Below, in pieces: positions 10,994 to 20,338 of a DNA stretch of 64,000 nucleotides. The stretch is from Lentibacillus sediminis. Lineage in GTDB: Bacteria; Bacillota; Bacilli; Bacillales; Amphibacillaceae. Under the pieces are notes generated by a model. The model was given only the letters and a program-made list of their open reading frames with translations, made no database searches and was not told the origin of the DNA. Within the stretch, counting starts at the first letter, position 1; every line of letters starts with the position of its first letter. The stretch lies in the NCBI RefSeq assembly GCF_002763455.1, contig NZ_NIXK01000001.1, positions 186,001 to 250,000 on the forward strand, read 5' to 3'. A program made the translations under genes and the position numbers.

Positions 10994-12664
10994 ATGAAGA
11001 AGTTACTGGCAAGTCTGCTTTTGGTCCTTATGGTGATGGTTCTTGCAGCCTGTACCACAGGCAGTGATGCAGGACAGGAAGAACCGGCGGACGACAACGA
11101 AGCAGAAGCAACGGAAAATGGAAGCAATGAGTCAGATGGTACAGAAGAAGCGAGCGGAGAAAATGTACTCTATCTGAATAACGGAGAAGAGCCGACCTCA
11201 TTTAATCCGCCAATCGGATTTGACGAGGTATCCTGGCTGCCGCTGAACCAACTGATGGAGGGGCTGACACGCTTAGGCGAGGATCATACACCACAGCCGG
11301 CGATGGCCGAAGAGTGGGAGGTCTCTGATGATGGGACGGTCTACACCTTCCATCTTCGTGAAGATGCCAACTGGTCCAATGGCGATCCCGTTACGGCACA
11401 GGATTTTGTCTTTGCCTGGGAGCAGCTGCTTAATCCGGAAACAGGTTCACCTGCTGCCTTTCTCGGCTATTTTATCAAAGGCGGAGAAGCCTACAATAGC
11501 GGAGAAGGTTCAGCCGAAGATCTTGGCCTGACCGCAGTGGATGAGAAAACCTTTGAAGTAGAACTGGAATCACCGACTGGCTTCTTCCTGCATGTGGTGA
11601 CCAACCCGGCATTCTTCCCGATCAATCATCAGGTAGCAGAAGAAAATCCGGAATGGCATGCGGAAGCAGAGTCGTTTGTTGCTAACGGCCCGTTCCTATT
11701 GGAGTCGTGGGCACATGACAGTGAAATGGTGTTTGCCAAAAACCCGGAATATTGGGATGCAGATGCCGTGAGCCTGGATAAAATTCACTGGGCGATGGTC
11801 AATGACACGAATACACAGTACCAGATGTTTGAAACAGGCGAGCTGGATATTGGTGCCATCCCACCGGAATTATCCGACCAGCTGATTGACGGCGAAAATG
11901 TAACGATTGATCCATTGGGCGGGCTGGAGTTCTACCGTTTCAATGTAACTGAAGAGCCTTTCCAGAACAAGAAAATCCGCCAAGCCTTTGCATTGGCGAT
12001 CAACCAGGGGGATATTGCTGAATATGTCGTAAAAAATGGCGTAGAACCGGCATATGGTTTCGTTTCCCCAGGATTTATCAGCCCATCCGGAGAGGACTTC
12101 CGTGAAGTGAACGGGGACCTGGTAGGATTTGATGCAGAACAGGCCCAGCAGCTCTTGCAAGAAGGAATGGAAGAGGAAGGCTATGATGAACTGCCGCCAA
12201 TCACCTTGTCCTATAATACAGCTGACTTGAACAAGTCGATTGCAGAAACGATGCAAAGCATGCTGAGTGAAAACCTTGGTGTCGAGGTAACACTGGAAAA
12301 CACGGAATGGAATGTGTTCCTGGAAGACCAGAAAAATCTGCAGCATCAGTTCTCCCGCAGCTCATTCCTGTTTGACTATGCGGATCCGGTGAACTTCCTG
12401 GAAAGTTTTACCACGGAATCGTCGATGAACCGTACGGGCTGGTCCAACGAAGAATATGACCAGCTGATCGCTGATATCAAGGCAGAAACCAATGAGGAAG
12501 CGCGCTGGGAATTGATGTATGAAGCAGAAAAACTGCTGGCAGAGGAAATGCCAATTCTGCCACTACGCTACTACAACCAAGTATTTATTCAGCAAGAAGG
12601 GGTATCCGGGGTTTTACGCCATCCTGTAGGCTATGCCGATTTCAAACACGCGGAAAAGCAATAA
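10994..12664 (+). CDS. dppE: Peptide-binding lipoprotein DppE
   Basis: 556-aa solute-binding protein (SBP_bac_5 family). The lipobox VLAAC gives the lipidated cysteine at about residue 20. A very acidic low-complexity linker (residues ~25-55) precedes the binding domain. The binding domain has the family motif TYTFHLREDANWSNGDPVTAQDFVFAWE. It captures peptides outside the cell and delivers them to DppBC. GGGGGG precedes ATG 10994. A hairpin follows the gene and may protect the 3' end of this highly needed component. Confidence 0.95.
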   Translation: MKKLLASLLLVLMVMVLAACTTGSDAGQEEPADDNEAEATENGSNESDGTEEASGENVLYLNNGEEPTSFNPPIGFDEVSWLPLNQLMEGLTRLGEDHTPQPAMAEEWEVSDDGTVYTFHLREDANWSNGDPVTAQDFVFAWEQLLNPETGSPAAFLGYFIKGGEAYNSGEGSAEDLGLTAVDEKTFEVELESPTGFFLHVVTNPAFFPINHQVAEENPEWHAEAESFVANGPFLLESWAHDSEMVFAKNPEYWDADAVSLDKIHWAMVNDTNTQYQMFETGELDIGAIPPELSDQLIDGENVTIDPLGGLEFYRFNVTEEPFQNKKIRQAFALAINQGDIAEYVVKNGVEPAYGFVSPGFISPSGEDFREVNGDLVGFDAEQAQQLLQEGMEEEGYDELPPITLSYNTADLNKSIAETMQSMLSENLGVEVTLENTEWNVFLEDQKNLQHQFSRSSFLFDYADPVNFLESFTTESSMNRTGWSNEEYDQLIADIKAETNEEARWELMYEAEKLLAEEMPILPLRYYNQVFIQQEGVSGVLRHPVGYADFKHAEKQ

Positions 12665-12670
12665 ACATGG

Positions 12671-12706
12671 AAGAAGGAATGGCTCAAATTGGGCCGCTCC
12701 TTCTTT
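12671..12706 (+). terminator. Hairpin after dppE (attenuating terminator?)
   Basis: AAGAAGGA (12671-12678) pairs with TCCTTCTT (12698-12705), with inner GGC/GCC pairing, followed by only a weak T-rich stretch. It lies between dppE and ykfA and probably gives partial termination or 3'-end stability. Confidence 0.45.
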
Positions 12707-12765
12707 CTGTACATAAGATCAATCTGTTACTTAACATAGTGAAAACCAAGGAGAGGAAGCGGAGT

Positions 12766-13683
12766 ATGATTCGTCCACAGCACTTAAACGAAGGAGACAC
12801 CATTGGAATTGTCGCGCCATCCGGACCGGTGCAGCGGGAGAAGCTTGAACGGGCTCTGCCGTTTTTTGAGGGACTTGGTCTGCATGTGAAGCTTGGCAAG
12901 CATGTATTCCGCGGCTATGGATACCTGGCCGGGACAGATGCGGAGCGGCTGGAAGATTTCCATGAAATGATCGCGGACCCGGAAGTCAAAGCCGTGATCT
13001 GTGCTCGCGGTGGTTATGGCGCAGGGCGGATCGTCCCTCACCTTGATTTTGAATTAATCAGAACCAATCCTAAGATTATCTGGGGATACAGTGATATTAC
13101 GTATCTGCATACGGCAATCCGGCAGCAAACCGGGCTGGTAACCTTTCACGGGCCAATGCCAGCCTCGGATATTGCCAAGGAGCAGTTTGATGATTTGTCG
13201 GCCCAGATGTTTAGACAGTTGTTTCAGCCGGCAGATCTCGTTTACTCGGAAAAAATTGCACCGCTTTATGCGAATTGTTCTGCCCCGGCAGAGGGGGAAC
13301 TGGTTGGCGGGAATCTTTCACTGCTGGTGAGCACATTGGGTACGCCTTATGAAATAGAGACGGCGGGTAAAATTCTGCTGCTGGAAGATATCGGGGAAGA
13401 GCCTTACCGGGTGGACGGCATGCTGAATCAGTTGAAACTGGCGGGGAAACTTTCTGGAGTGGCAGGCATTGCGATCGGCGATTTTTCCGGGGGTGAGCCT
13501 TCGAAGGATCCGTCCCTATTGCTTAATGATGTATTTGATCATTATTTATATCAACTGAATGTCCCTGTTCTCAGTGGCTTTCGCATCGGGCATTGCCTGC
13601 CGCATTTTGCCGTACCGCTTGGCACGAGGGCCATTCTTTCCGGAGCAGAAAAACAACTAAAAATAAAGGCAGGCGTCTGCTGA
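12766..13683 (+). CDS. ykfA: Murein tetrapeptide LD-carboxypeptidase YkfA
   Basis: 305-aa S66-family peptidase that removes D-Ala from L,D-linked murein peptides. The start is ATG 12766 after AAGGAGAGG; a longer in-frame reading back to 12667 covers the dppE hairpin and is not used. It shows the nucleophilic serine motif WGYSDIT, the glutamate in LLEDIGEEPYRVD and the histidine in GHCLPHFAVPLG, the S66 Ser-Glu-His set. It acts in the cytoplasm on peptides brought in by Dpp. Confidence 0.93.
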   Translation: MIRPQHLNEGDTIGIVAPSGPVQREKLERALPFFEGLGLHVKLGKHVFRGYGYLAGTDAERLEDFHEMIADPEVKAVICARGGYGAGRIVPHLDFELIRTNPKIIWGYSDITYLHTAIRQQTGLVTFHGPMPASDIAKEQFDDLSAQMFRQLFQPADLVYSEKIAPLYANCSAPAEGELVGGNLSLLVSTLGTPYEIETAGKILLLEDIGEEPYRVDGMLNQLKLAGKLSGVAGIAIGDFSGGEPSKDPSLLLNDVFDHYLYQLNVPVLSGFRIGHCLPHFAVPLGTRAILSGAEKQLKIKAGVC

Positions 13684-13702
13684 GTTTCAGGAGGTGAAAG
13701 AA

Positions 13703-14821
13703 ATGCGGATTCAACGAGTCGAAACCTATCGTGCCGCCGTCCCTTTGCATACACCGTTCAAAACAGCGTTAAGAACCGTGACGGTTGCCGAAACGCTGGT
13801 GGTCAAAATCACTTCCGAAGATGGCTATATAGGGTGGGGAGAAGCACCGCCGACCCACGTTATTACCGGCGACAGCCTGGCGAGCATTGATTTTGCGGTG
13901 AACGGTATTTTTAAGCCGCTAATGGAAGGAGCTTCGCTTGAGGGCCGGGAGCGGCTGTTTGAAAAAATCAATAAGAGCATTGTTGGAAATACCAGTGCCA
14001 AGGCGGCCGTCGATATGGCGATATACGACCTGATTTCCCAGCAGGCGAATTTGTCGCTTGCATCGTTTCTCGGAGGTTACACTAACACACTGGAAACCGA
14101 TTATACGGTCAGTGTCGGCGAACCGGCGCACATGGCTGAAGCAGCCGTCGAATTTGCTGATAGAGGGTTCACCACATTAAAAATTAAAGTTGGAAAAGGT
14201 GATCCTGCTGCCGACATCAAGCGATTGCAGGCTATCCGCGAACGCACCGGCAATCAGGTGAAACTGAGACTCGATGCAAATCAGGGCTGGCTGGCAGGTG
14301 AGGCAGTGCGCACCATCCGCACGATGGAGGATCTCGGACTGGACATCGAACTCGTGGAGCAGCCGGTCAGAGCAGGCGATATTGCCGGATTAAAACAGGT
14401 CACGACAAATACCGAAACACCGATCATGGCAGATGAAAGTGTCTTTTCACCAAAAGATGCTAGAATAGTGCTGGAGCAGCGGGCAGCCGATCTGATAAAC
14501 ATTAAGTTAATGAAGGGAGGAGGCATCCACCAGGCATTGAAAATCGCGAAGTTGGCGGATGTTTACGGCGTGGAATGCATGGTCGGCAGCATGATTGAAA
14601 CAAAGATTGGCATTACAGCCGCCGCCCATTTTGCAGCAAGCCAGCCGAACGTCACCCGGTATGATTTCGATGCTCCGCTGATGCTGACAGGTGACCTGGC
14701 AGCAGGCGGCGGGATTATTTACAAAGATAACGTGATTCACGTGCCGGATGAAGCCGGCCTGGGAATTCGTTCGATTGATTGGAAGTATGTGGAGAAGTGT
14801 CGCGAGGAGGTTAAGGGATGA
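13703..14821 (+). CDS. ykfB: L-Ala-D/L-Glu epimerase YkfB
   Basis: 372-aa enolase-superfamily epimerase that converts L-Ala-D-Glu to L-Ala-L-Glu so the murein dipeptide can be degraded. The GTG at 13694 is inside the ribosome binding site GGAGGTG; the ATG at 13703 is the start (MRIQRVETYRAAVPL). Catalytic KIKVGK is visible, as are metal ligands in LRLDANQGW, IELVEQPV and IMADESVF, and the second lysine in LINIKLMKGGG. The sequence follows B. subtilis YkfB closely. Its TGA overlaps the ATG of ykfC (ATGA). Confidence 0.96.
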   Translation: MRIQRVETYRAAVPLHTPFKTALRTVTVAETLVVKITSEDGYIGWGEAPPTHVITGDSLASIDFAVNGIFKPLMEGASLEGRERLFEKINKSIVGNTSAKAAVDMAIYDLISQQANLSLASFLGGYTNTLETDYTVSVGEPAHMAEAAVEFADRGFTTLKIKVGKGDPAADIKRLQAIRERTGNQVKLRLDANQGWLAGEAVRTIRTMEDLGLDIELVEQPVRAGDIAGLKQVTTNTETPIMADESVFSPKDARIVLEQRAADLINIKLMKGGGIHQALKIAKLADVYGVECMVGSMIETKIGITAAAHFAASQPNVTRYDFDAPLMLTGDLAAGGGIIYKDNVIHVPDEAGLGIRSIDWKYVEKCREEVKG

Positions 14822-15777
14822 TTAAACAAACGTTTGAACAATTTCCGGAGCAAATTTGGGTGACAGCTGTCCCGGTGGCAACGGTTTGGACAGCACCGGA
14901 ATCGGCGAGGGAAATCGATGCAGCCGGGGTTGATGCTTCAGCTGATGTGGAAACATGGATCAGCCAGCTGAACTATGAAGAGAATTTAGCTTTATGTACA
15001 GAAAATCGCGTTCAGTCACAGCTGCTTTACGGCGAGCCGGTGCTGGTCACGGAAACAAGGGAAGGGTGGGCGCATGTTGTTATTCCCTCTCAAGCCTCAC
15101 ATAAGGACAGCCGCGGCTATCCCGGCTGGGTGCCGCTTGCCCAATTGAAGCAAGTCGACGCGACAGACTGGCACAGTGAGCAGCATGCAGCCGTAACGGA
15201 GAAGCATACCTGGCTGGAAAATGAAGAGGGAGAGCATCTGGCCAAGCTCAGTTATATGACCATCCTTCCCGTCGCCGGCAAAAAGGGAGACAGAGTGGAA
15301 GTGAAAACTCCACAAGGAACGCAGTACATCAAGCAAGATGCCGTACATATTTTCCCTGCAGAAGAAACAGGCAAACACGGAGACGGTCAGGATATTATCG
15401 CAGCAGCTGAGAAATTTCTCGGTCTGGACTATTTTTGGGGCGGAATGAGCGCATTTGGCTATGACTGTTCCGGGCTGTCCTACGCAGCACATAAGGCCAA
15501 TGGCTACCGGATCGCTCGTGATGCGGATGACCAGGCGGGATCCGGCAGGGAAGTAGCTTTGGATGAGCTCAAGCCGGGAGACCTGTTGTTTTTTGCCTAT
15601 GATGAAGGAAAAGGAAGACTTCATCACGTGGGGATCTATTACGGGGACGGCAAGCTGCTGCATGCCCCGCAGACAGGACGAGGTGTCGAGCTCATCCCGA
15701 TGGCAGGCACGAAATATGAGAAGGAGCTTTGCGGGGCACGACGATACTGGAAACAGACTGAGGAGAAACCGTCATGA
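14818..15777 (+). CDS. ykfC: Gamma-D-glutamyl-L-diamino acid endopeptidase YkfC
   Basis: 319 aa. The N-terminal two thirds are SH3-like domains and the C-terminus is an NlpC/P60 cysteine peptidase: C217 (GYDCSGLSY), H270 (LHHVGIYYG) and H282 (LLHAPQTG). It cleaves the D-Glu-diaminopimelate bond of tri- and tetrapeptides. There is no signal peptide, which fits cytoplasmic recycling of imported murein peptides. ATGA overlaps link it to ykfB and ykfD, so the three are translationally coupled. Confidence 0.95.
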   Translation: MIKQTFEQFPEQIWVTAVPVATVWTAPESAREIDAAGVDASADVETWISQLNYEENLALCTENRVQSQLLYGEPVLVTETREGWAHVVIPSQASHKDSRGYPGWVPLAQLKQVDATDWHSEQHAAVTEKHTWLENEEGEHLAKLSYMTILPVAGKKGDRVEVKTPQGTQYIKQDAVHIFPAEETGKHGDGQDIIAAAEKFLGLDYFWGGMSAFGYDCSGLSYAAHKANGYRIARDADDQAGSGREVALDELKPGDLLFFAYDEGKGRLHHVGIYYGDGKLLHAPQTGRGVELIPMAGTKYEKELCGARRYWKQTEEKPS

Positions 15778-16754
15778 TAGAAGAGAAAATTTTGCAGGTA
15801 AACAATTTGAAGAAACATTTTTCCATGGGAAGAAACCGACAGCTTCAGGCAGTCAATGATGTTAGTTTTTTCGTGAAAAAAGGCGAGACATTTGGACTGG
15901 TTGGTGAATCAGGCTGCGGCAAATCAACAATCGGCCGAACAATCATGGGGCTGTATGACCGGACGGACGGGGAGGTCCTTTATGACGGAGCCGATGTGCA
16001 TGGGCTTGATAATCAGGGAAAATTCGCTTTTTACCGCAGCATGCAGATGATTTTCCAGGATCCGTATGCCTCGCTCAACCCCCGTTCGACAGTGAAGGAA
16101 GTGATTGCCGAGCCAATGGAAGTGCATGGACTGTTTAAGTCGAAAAAAGAGAGGCAGGAGCGGGTCTATCAGCTGCTGGAAGAGGTGGGGCTCAACCGCG
16201 ACCACGCCGACCGCTATCCGCATGAATTCAGCGGCGGGCAGCGGCAGCGCATCGGGATCGCCCGCGCGCTGGCTCTGGAACCGGATTTTATTATTGCCGA
16301 CGAACCAATTTCGGCACTCGATGTTTCGGTCCAGGCGCAGGTGGTCAACCTGTTAAAAGAGCTGCAGCAGGAAAAGGGACTGACCTTTTTGTTTATCGCC
16401 CACGACCTTTCCATGGTTAAGCAAATCTCCGACCGGATTGGCGTCATGTATTTGGGAAACCTTGTCGAGCTTACCAGAAGTGAAAAACTCTATGATAATC
16501 CGCTGCACCCTTACACCCAGGCTCTGCTCTCGGCGATCCCGATTCCGGATCCGGACCTGGAGGAAAGCAGGGAGCGAATCATTTTGGAAGGCGAGCTGCC
16601 GAGTCCTATCAACCCTCCATCCGGTTGCGTCTTCCGCACCCGCTGCCCGATGGCAATGGAAGTCTGTTCCCAGGTAATCCCCACCTGGCAGGAAGTCGAG
16701 CAGGATCATTTTGTGGCTTGTCACTTGTATGATGAGACGGTAGTGAAGGAATAG
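15774..16754 (+). CDS. ykfD: Oligopeptide ABC transporter ATP-binding protein YkfD
   Basis: 326-aa second ATPase of the Dpp importer (DppF/OppF type). Walker A GESGCGKS, signature FSGGQRQR, Walker [16 protein letters not shown]-loop [10 protein letters not shown]-terminal [14 protein letters not shown]. It completes the DppBCDE-YkfD transporter. Its ATG overlaps the ykfC stop. A terminator 27 bases downstream ends the nine-gene operon. Confidence 0.94.
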   Translation: MIEEKILQVNNLKKHFSMGRNRQLQAVNDVSFFVKKGETFGLVGESGCGKSTIGRTIMGLYDRTDGEVLYDGADVHGLDNQGKFAFYRSMQMIFQDPYASLNPRSTVKEVIAEPMEVHGLFKSKKERQERVYQLLEEVGLNRDHADRYPHEFSGGQRQRIGIARALALEPDFIIADEPISALDVSVQAQVVNLLKELQQEKGLTFLFIAHDLSMVKQISDRIGVMYLGNLVELTRSEKLYDNPLHPYTQALLSAIPIPDPDLEESRERIILEGELPSPINPPSGCVFRTRCPMAMEVCSQVIPTWQEVEQDHFVACHLYDETVVKE

Positions 16755-16780
16755 GATGTGGTGGGGGAGATCTTTTTGAG

Positions 16781-16818
16781 AAAGCCCGTGCGCCTTTGTT
16801 GGTGGCGGGCTTTTTTGT
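16781..16818 (+). terminator. dpp-ykf operon terminator
   Basis: AAAGCCCG (16781-16788) and CGGGCTTT (16806-16813) form a stem followed by T-run TTTTTTG. Confidence 0.9.
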
Positions 16819-16840
16819 GTTGATGTTAGCGCTGTTTGGG

Positions 16841-17300
16841 TTGAGATTTTTACTGTGGAGTTGAAGTTCACGCTGTAGGGTTGGGGTTCACGCTCTGGGG
16901 TAGAAGTTTCTGCTCACGCCCGGAAGTTTTCATTTATGGCCGGAAGATTACGCTCATGCCCGGAAGTTCTCATTCAAGGCCGGAAGATCACGCTTACGCC
17001 CGGAAGTTCTCACTCACAACCGGAAGATCAGACTCTCGCCCGGAAGTTTTCATTTATGGCCGGAAGATCAGACTCTCGCCCGGAAGTTCTCACTCACAGC
17101 CGGAAGATTACGCTCATGCCCGGAAGTTCTCATTCAAGGCCGGAAGATCAGACTCTCGCCCGGAAGTCCTCACTCACAGCAGGAAGATCGCGCTCACGCC
17201 CGGAAGTTCTCATTCAAGGCCGGAAGATCACGCTCACGCCCGGAAGTTCTCATTCACAACCGGAAAACCACATTCACGCCCGGAAGTCCCGCCGTTCAGG
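16841..17300 (+). repeat. Phase-locked 20-bp tandem repeat (23 units)
   Basis: Tandem array with an unbroken 20-bp phase. From 16921 onward 19 units alternate strictly between type A (CGGAAGTTCTCATTCAAGGC) and type B (CGGAAGATCACGCTCACGCC), i.e. a 40-bp higher-order repeat. Units at the left edge (16841-16920) are more diverged but keep the phase. Two frames are open through it, but they only reflect the repeat period. It lies between the dpp-ykf terminator and spoIID. The following 17301-17541 holds no gene. Confidence 0.93.
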
Positions 17301-17541
17301 TAGATATCCTCCACCTAAGGTTGACACCCAGCCCCGTATTTGATATCCTTTCTTCTGGGTCGAAAGTCCTATACATGTTCGAGTGCACAATCTTGACCAC
17401 CAGGAATTCATACTCCAAGTCAATTCCATCTACCCCGCTACATTCAACACCCCAGAAAAATTGCCGGAAATTGTTCTATTACCTTCTGTTTCTGTATAAG
17501 TTTATTAGTAGGATTACTAGATAAGAGTAAAGGGGGAGAAA

Positions 17542-18714
17542 ATGAATAATCGCAAACCAACTTACAAAACAGCGGCAAAAAAGAGGAACGCCAATCTCCT
17601 GAGACGAGTGAAGCAAAAGCAGCTTCATGCCAACAACCGAATGAAGAAAAGCAGCCTGCATCTCCCGGTGAATCGAAAAAAACCGAAATACTTGCGGCAG
17701 CCGCCGTCAACCTGGAAGCTTCCTGCAGCATTCCTGTTCACGGGATTGCTTTTATTTATTCTGGCAGTCCCCACACTGATTGTCCTCCCATTCGGCGAGG
17801 AAAAAGATGCAGCTGGAACGGTTGTGGAAGAGCAGCAAAAGGCAGAAACGGTGGACTTAGGGGCCTCGCCATTTTCGGTAGCCGTTATGCGTTCCACCTC
17901 GGAAACGGTAGATAATGTGCCGCTGGAGGAATATGTCGCCAGAGTGGTTGCTTCGGAAATGCCTGCAGAATTTGAGGTGGAGGCATTGAAAGCCCAGGCG
18001 CTGGCCGCGAGAACCTATATTGTTAATCATAAATTGTACCAGGATAATTCCGGGGAATTCGATGTGACTGACACAACGCAGCATCAGGTTTATAAAGATG
18101 AACAGCAGCTGCGGCAAACCATGGATGAGGATTACACCGAGCACATGAATAAAGTGAAGCAGGCAGTCGCCGCGACGAAGGGTGAGATTCTCACCTATAA
18201 TAGTGCGCCGATCACCCCGGCGTTTTTCTCCACAAGCAATGGTTATACGGAAAATTCCGAGGATTACTGGCAAAATGAGCTTCCTTATTTGCGCAGCGTG
18301 GAGAGTCCGTGGGATAAACAATCACCGAAATTCCTTGATCAGCAGGTTGTCAGTTTAAAAGAAGCGGAAGAAGCGCTCGAAATTGACCTGCCCGATGATG
18401 GCGCGGTAGCTATGGAACTCACCCGAACGGAAAGCCAGCGGGTCGATCAGCTGAAAATCGCTGGGAGCACATTTTCCGGCAGGGATGTGCGGGAAAGATT
18501 AGGCCTGCAGTCAAGCGATTTTACGATTGAGCAAAAAAATGATCATCTCATATTCACCACCAAAGGCTTCGGCCACGGCATCGGCATGAGCCAGTACGGT
18601 GCCAATGGCATGGCCAAAAAAGGAAAAACCTACAAGGAGATCGTCAAACACTATTATCAGGATGTCTCGATCAGCACGGTCGATGACACCGCACCAACCC
18701 TCGTTGCGAGATGA
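17542..18714 (+). CDS. spoIID: Stage II sporulation protein D
   Basis: 390-aa membrane-anchored lytic transglycosylase that, with SpoIIM and SpoIIP, drives septal peptidoglycan thinning and engulfment. A basic N-terminal region of about 58 residues precedes one membrane helix (about 60-82), then the SpoIID domain: catalytic glutamate E139 in VASEMPAEF, the DTTQHQVY segment and the C-terminal GHGIGMSQYGANGMA. The N-terminal cytoplasmic extension is long compared with B. subtilis SpoIID (343 aa). ATG 17542 has a good site (AAAGGGGGAG). Another in-frame ATG at 17641 lacks one. Confidence 0.96.
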   Translation: MNNRKPTYKTAAKKRNANLLRRVKQKQLHANNRMKKSSLHLPVNRKKPKYLRQPPSTWKLPAAFLFTGLLLFILAVPTLIVLPFGEEKDAAGTVVEEQQKAETVDLGASPFSVAVMRSTSETVDNVPLEEYVARVVASEMPAEFEVEALKAQALAARTYIVNHKLYQDNSGEFDVTDTTQHQVYKDEQQLRQTMDEDYTEHMNKVKQAVAATKGEILTYNSAPITPAFFSTSNGYTENSEDYWQNELPYLRSVESPWDKQSPKFLDQQVVSLKEAEEALEIDLPDDGAVAMELTRTESQRVDQLKIAGSTFSGRDVRERLGLQSSDFTIEQKNDHLIFTTKGFGHGIGMSQYGANGMAKKGKTYKEIVKHYYQDVSISTVDDTAPTLVAR

Positions 18715-18725
18715 CGGGGGTTTTT
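18696..18725 (+). terminator. spoIID terminator
   Basis: AACCCTCGT and ACGGGGGTT form a stem overlapping the last codons of spoIID, followed by TTTTTG. Confidence 0.75.
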
Positions 18726-18899
18726 GTTTTGTTCAGGAGAAAGGGCTAGTAGAGGTTTTTTTCTCCTAAGAGCAAGAAGCCAATATATAAGAAAGGATGT
18801 ATTTCACGGAGGTCATTTTTCAATTTCTAATACTATCCTCAGCCCCCTTGTCTCCCCAAACCAACCTCTTACCTTACCCCATTCTCACCAGATCATTCT

Positions 18900-18930
18900 C
18901 TATATCGGAAAATTTTTTTCGGAAAATGTA
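18900..18930 (+). promoter_or_regulatory. Candidate sigma-F promoter of spoIIQ
   Basis: CTATA at 18900-18904 and GGAAAATGTA at 18921-18930 with a 16-bp spacer resemble the sigma-F consensus (GYATA, N15-16, GGNNANANTR), with one mismatch in each box. It lies 46 bp upstream of the spoIIQ start. spoIIQ is known to be transcribed in the forespore by sigma-F in Bacillus. Confidence 0.5.
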
Positions 18931-18976
18931 TAGATTTCTATTTTTCTGATCAGAATGGTTGTTGAGGTGATGTTCT

Positions 18977-19984
18977 ATGAAAGAAGAAAACAACGGGGCT
19001 TCAAAAAATAAGTGGAGCCGCATTTTTCGGAAGAAATGGTTTTTCCCGGCAGTGTATTTAACCATTGCTGCACTTCTTCTGACGGCGGTTGTCTGGTACC
19101 AGAATGTGGAGCAGGTTCCTGATGCTACGGATGATGAGCAGCAAGAACAGACCACAGACGAATATGTGCCGACACCTGCAGATGAAGAGGCTGAACCAGT
19201 GCTGGATCAGCAAGAAGTGATTCAGACGCCTGTAGCGGACGAGGATCAAGCAGAAATCGTAACTAAATTCTATGACTACAACGCAGACCAAGCGGATCAG
19301 GAAGATGCCCTGGTTCACTACAACAACCGGTACTACCAGAGCACAGGTGTTGACATTGCAGCATCTGGTGGCGAAACGTTCGATGTGCTTGCATCACTCA
19401 GCGGAACCGTTGCAGAGGTGAAAGAAGATCCATTACTTGGAAATGTCGTTGTCCTGGAGCATGGAAATGAAGTGAGCACGTACTATGCTAGTCTGGGAGA
19501 AGTCAATGTGGAAGCCGGACAAGAGGTGGAGCAAGGTGCCACAATCGGGACCGCAGGCAATAACCTGTTCGGAAAAGACGAAGGAACCCACGTTCATTTT
19601 CAATTAAGAAAGAGCGGGGAAGAAGTGAACCCGACAGAATATTTTAATCAGCCTGTCTCAAGCCTTACTAGTGCTGCCGCTGAGAGTGAAAACGTGGACG
19701 CAGGTGAGTCAGAAGGCACAGAAACCGAAGAAAATATGGATGAGCCAACTGCCCCTGCAGAGTCCGGTGAAGAAAACCCGGACGCACCAGCAACACCTGG
19801 AGATTCTGAAGGTGAGAACCCAGAAGCTCCAACAGAACCTGGAGAGTCCGATGAGGAAAACCCAGAAACACCAACATCCCCTGGAAATTCCGATGAAGAA
19901 ACTCCGGAAGCTCCAGAAGATGAAGGCACAGATTCCGAAGACGGTACTGAAGATGAATCAGCTGCGTCTTCTGGAAATGCCTAA
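18977..19984 (+). CDS. spoIIQ: Stage II sporulation protein Q
   Basis: 335-aa forespore membrane protein that pairs with mother-cell SpoIIIAH across the intermembrane space. One membrane helix (about residues 22-41), an acidic linker, then a LytM/M23 fold. The first metal-binding histidine of active M23 enzymes is absent (YQSTGVDIA) while the HVHFQLR motif is kept, as expected for an inactive scaffold. The odd part is the C-terminal ~105 residues: a Pro/Glu/Asp tail with four or five imperfect repeats (ESGEENPDAPATPGDS..., EPGESDEENPETPTSPG). B. subtilis SpoIIQ (283 aa) lacks it. Confidence 0.93.
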   Translation: MKEENNGASKNKWSRIFRKKWFFPAVYLTIAALLLTAVVWYQNVEQVPDATDDEQQEQTTDEYVPTPADEEAEPVLDQQEVIQTPVADEDQAEIVTKFYDYNADQADQEDALVHYNNRYYQSTGVDIAASGGETFDVLASLSGTVAEVKEDPLLGNVVVLEHGNEVSTYYASLGEVNVEAGQEVEQGATIGTAGNNLFGKDEGTHVHFQLRKSGEEVNPTEYFNQPVSSLTSAAAESENVDAGESEGTETEENMDEPTAPAESGEENPDAPATPGDSEGENPEAPTEPGESDEENPETPTSPGNSDEETPEAPEDEGTDSEDGTEDESAASSGNA

Positions 19985-20024
19985 AGTCATAGGTTGAAAC
20001 CGCTCGAATAGGTTTCTAAAAATC

Positions 20025-20069
20025 AATGCGTCTGACCTTGTTATCATACAGGTCAGGCGCATTTTTTGG
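20025..20069 (+). terminator. spoIIQ terminator
   Basis: ATGCGTCTGACCT and AGGTCAGGCGCAT form a long stem followed by TTTTTT. A smaller hairpin (GAAACC/GGTTTC, 19996-20016) precedes it. Confidence 0.92.
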
Positions 20070-20338
20070 TTAGCTTCCAGATTAGGTAAGGGCCCTCTCT
20101 CAAAGTCCCACTGCTGCAAGCCTGTTAAATTGCTAGATATAAAAGTATTCAGACCTGAATAATCAGTTTAATATCCAAATTTTAAAAATGGGTATAATTG
20201 TAATATTTGTCGAACGATCACCCCTGGATTTACCATTTTTTTGTGGTATTATAGTTATAATTAAGATTAATGGTGAAAAATGACGAATCATGGAAGCGGC
20301 TGCTTAACACTTTGCTTCCGCTAAAAGGAGTCCATCCT

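Noticed and set aside
16841-17300. CRISPR array at the 20-bp or 52-bp repeats
   Set aside because: Units follow directly on one another without unique spacers, and no cas gene is near.
16881-17343. Two overlapping plus-strand frames (140 and 135 aa) with RPEV/SRPED repeats
   Set aside because: They exist only because the repeat period keeps frames open; no ribosome site, and two shifted frames give the same kind of peptide.
18724-18933. 69-aa frame between spoIID and spoIIQ
   Set aside because: No ribosome site, and it overlaps the likely sigma-F promoter of spoIIQ.
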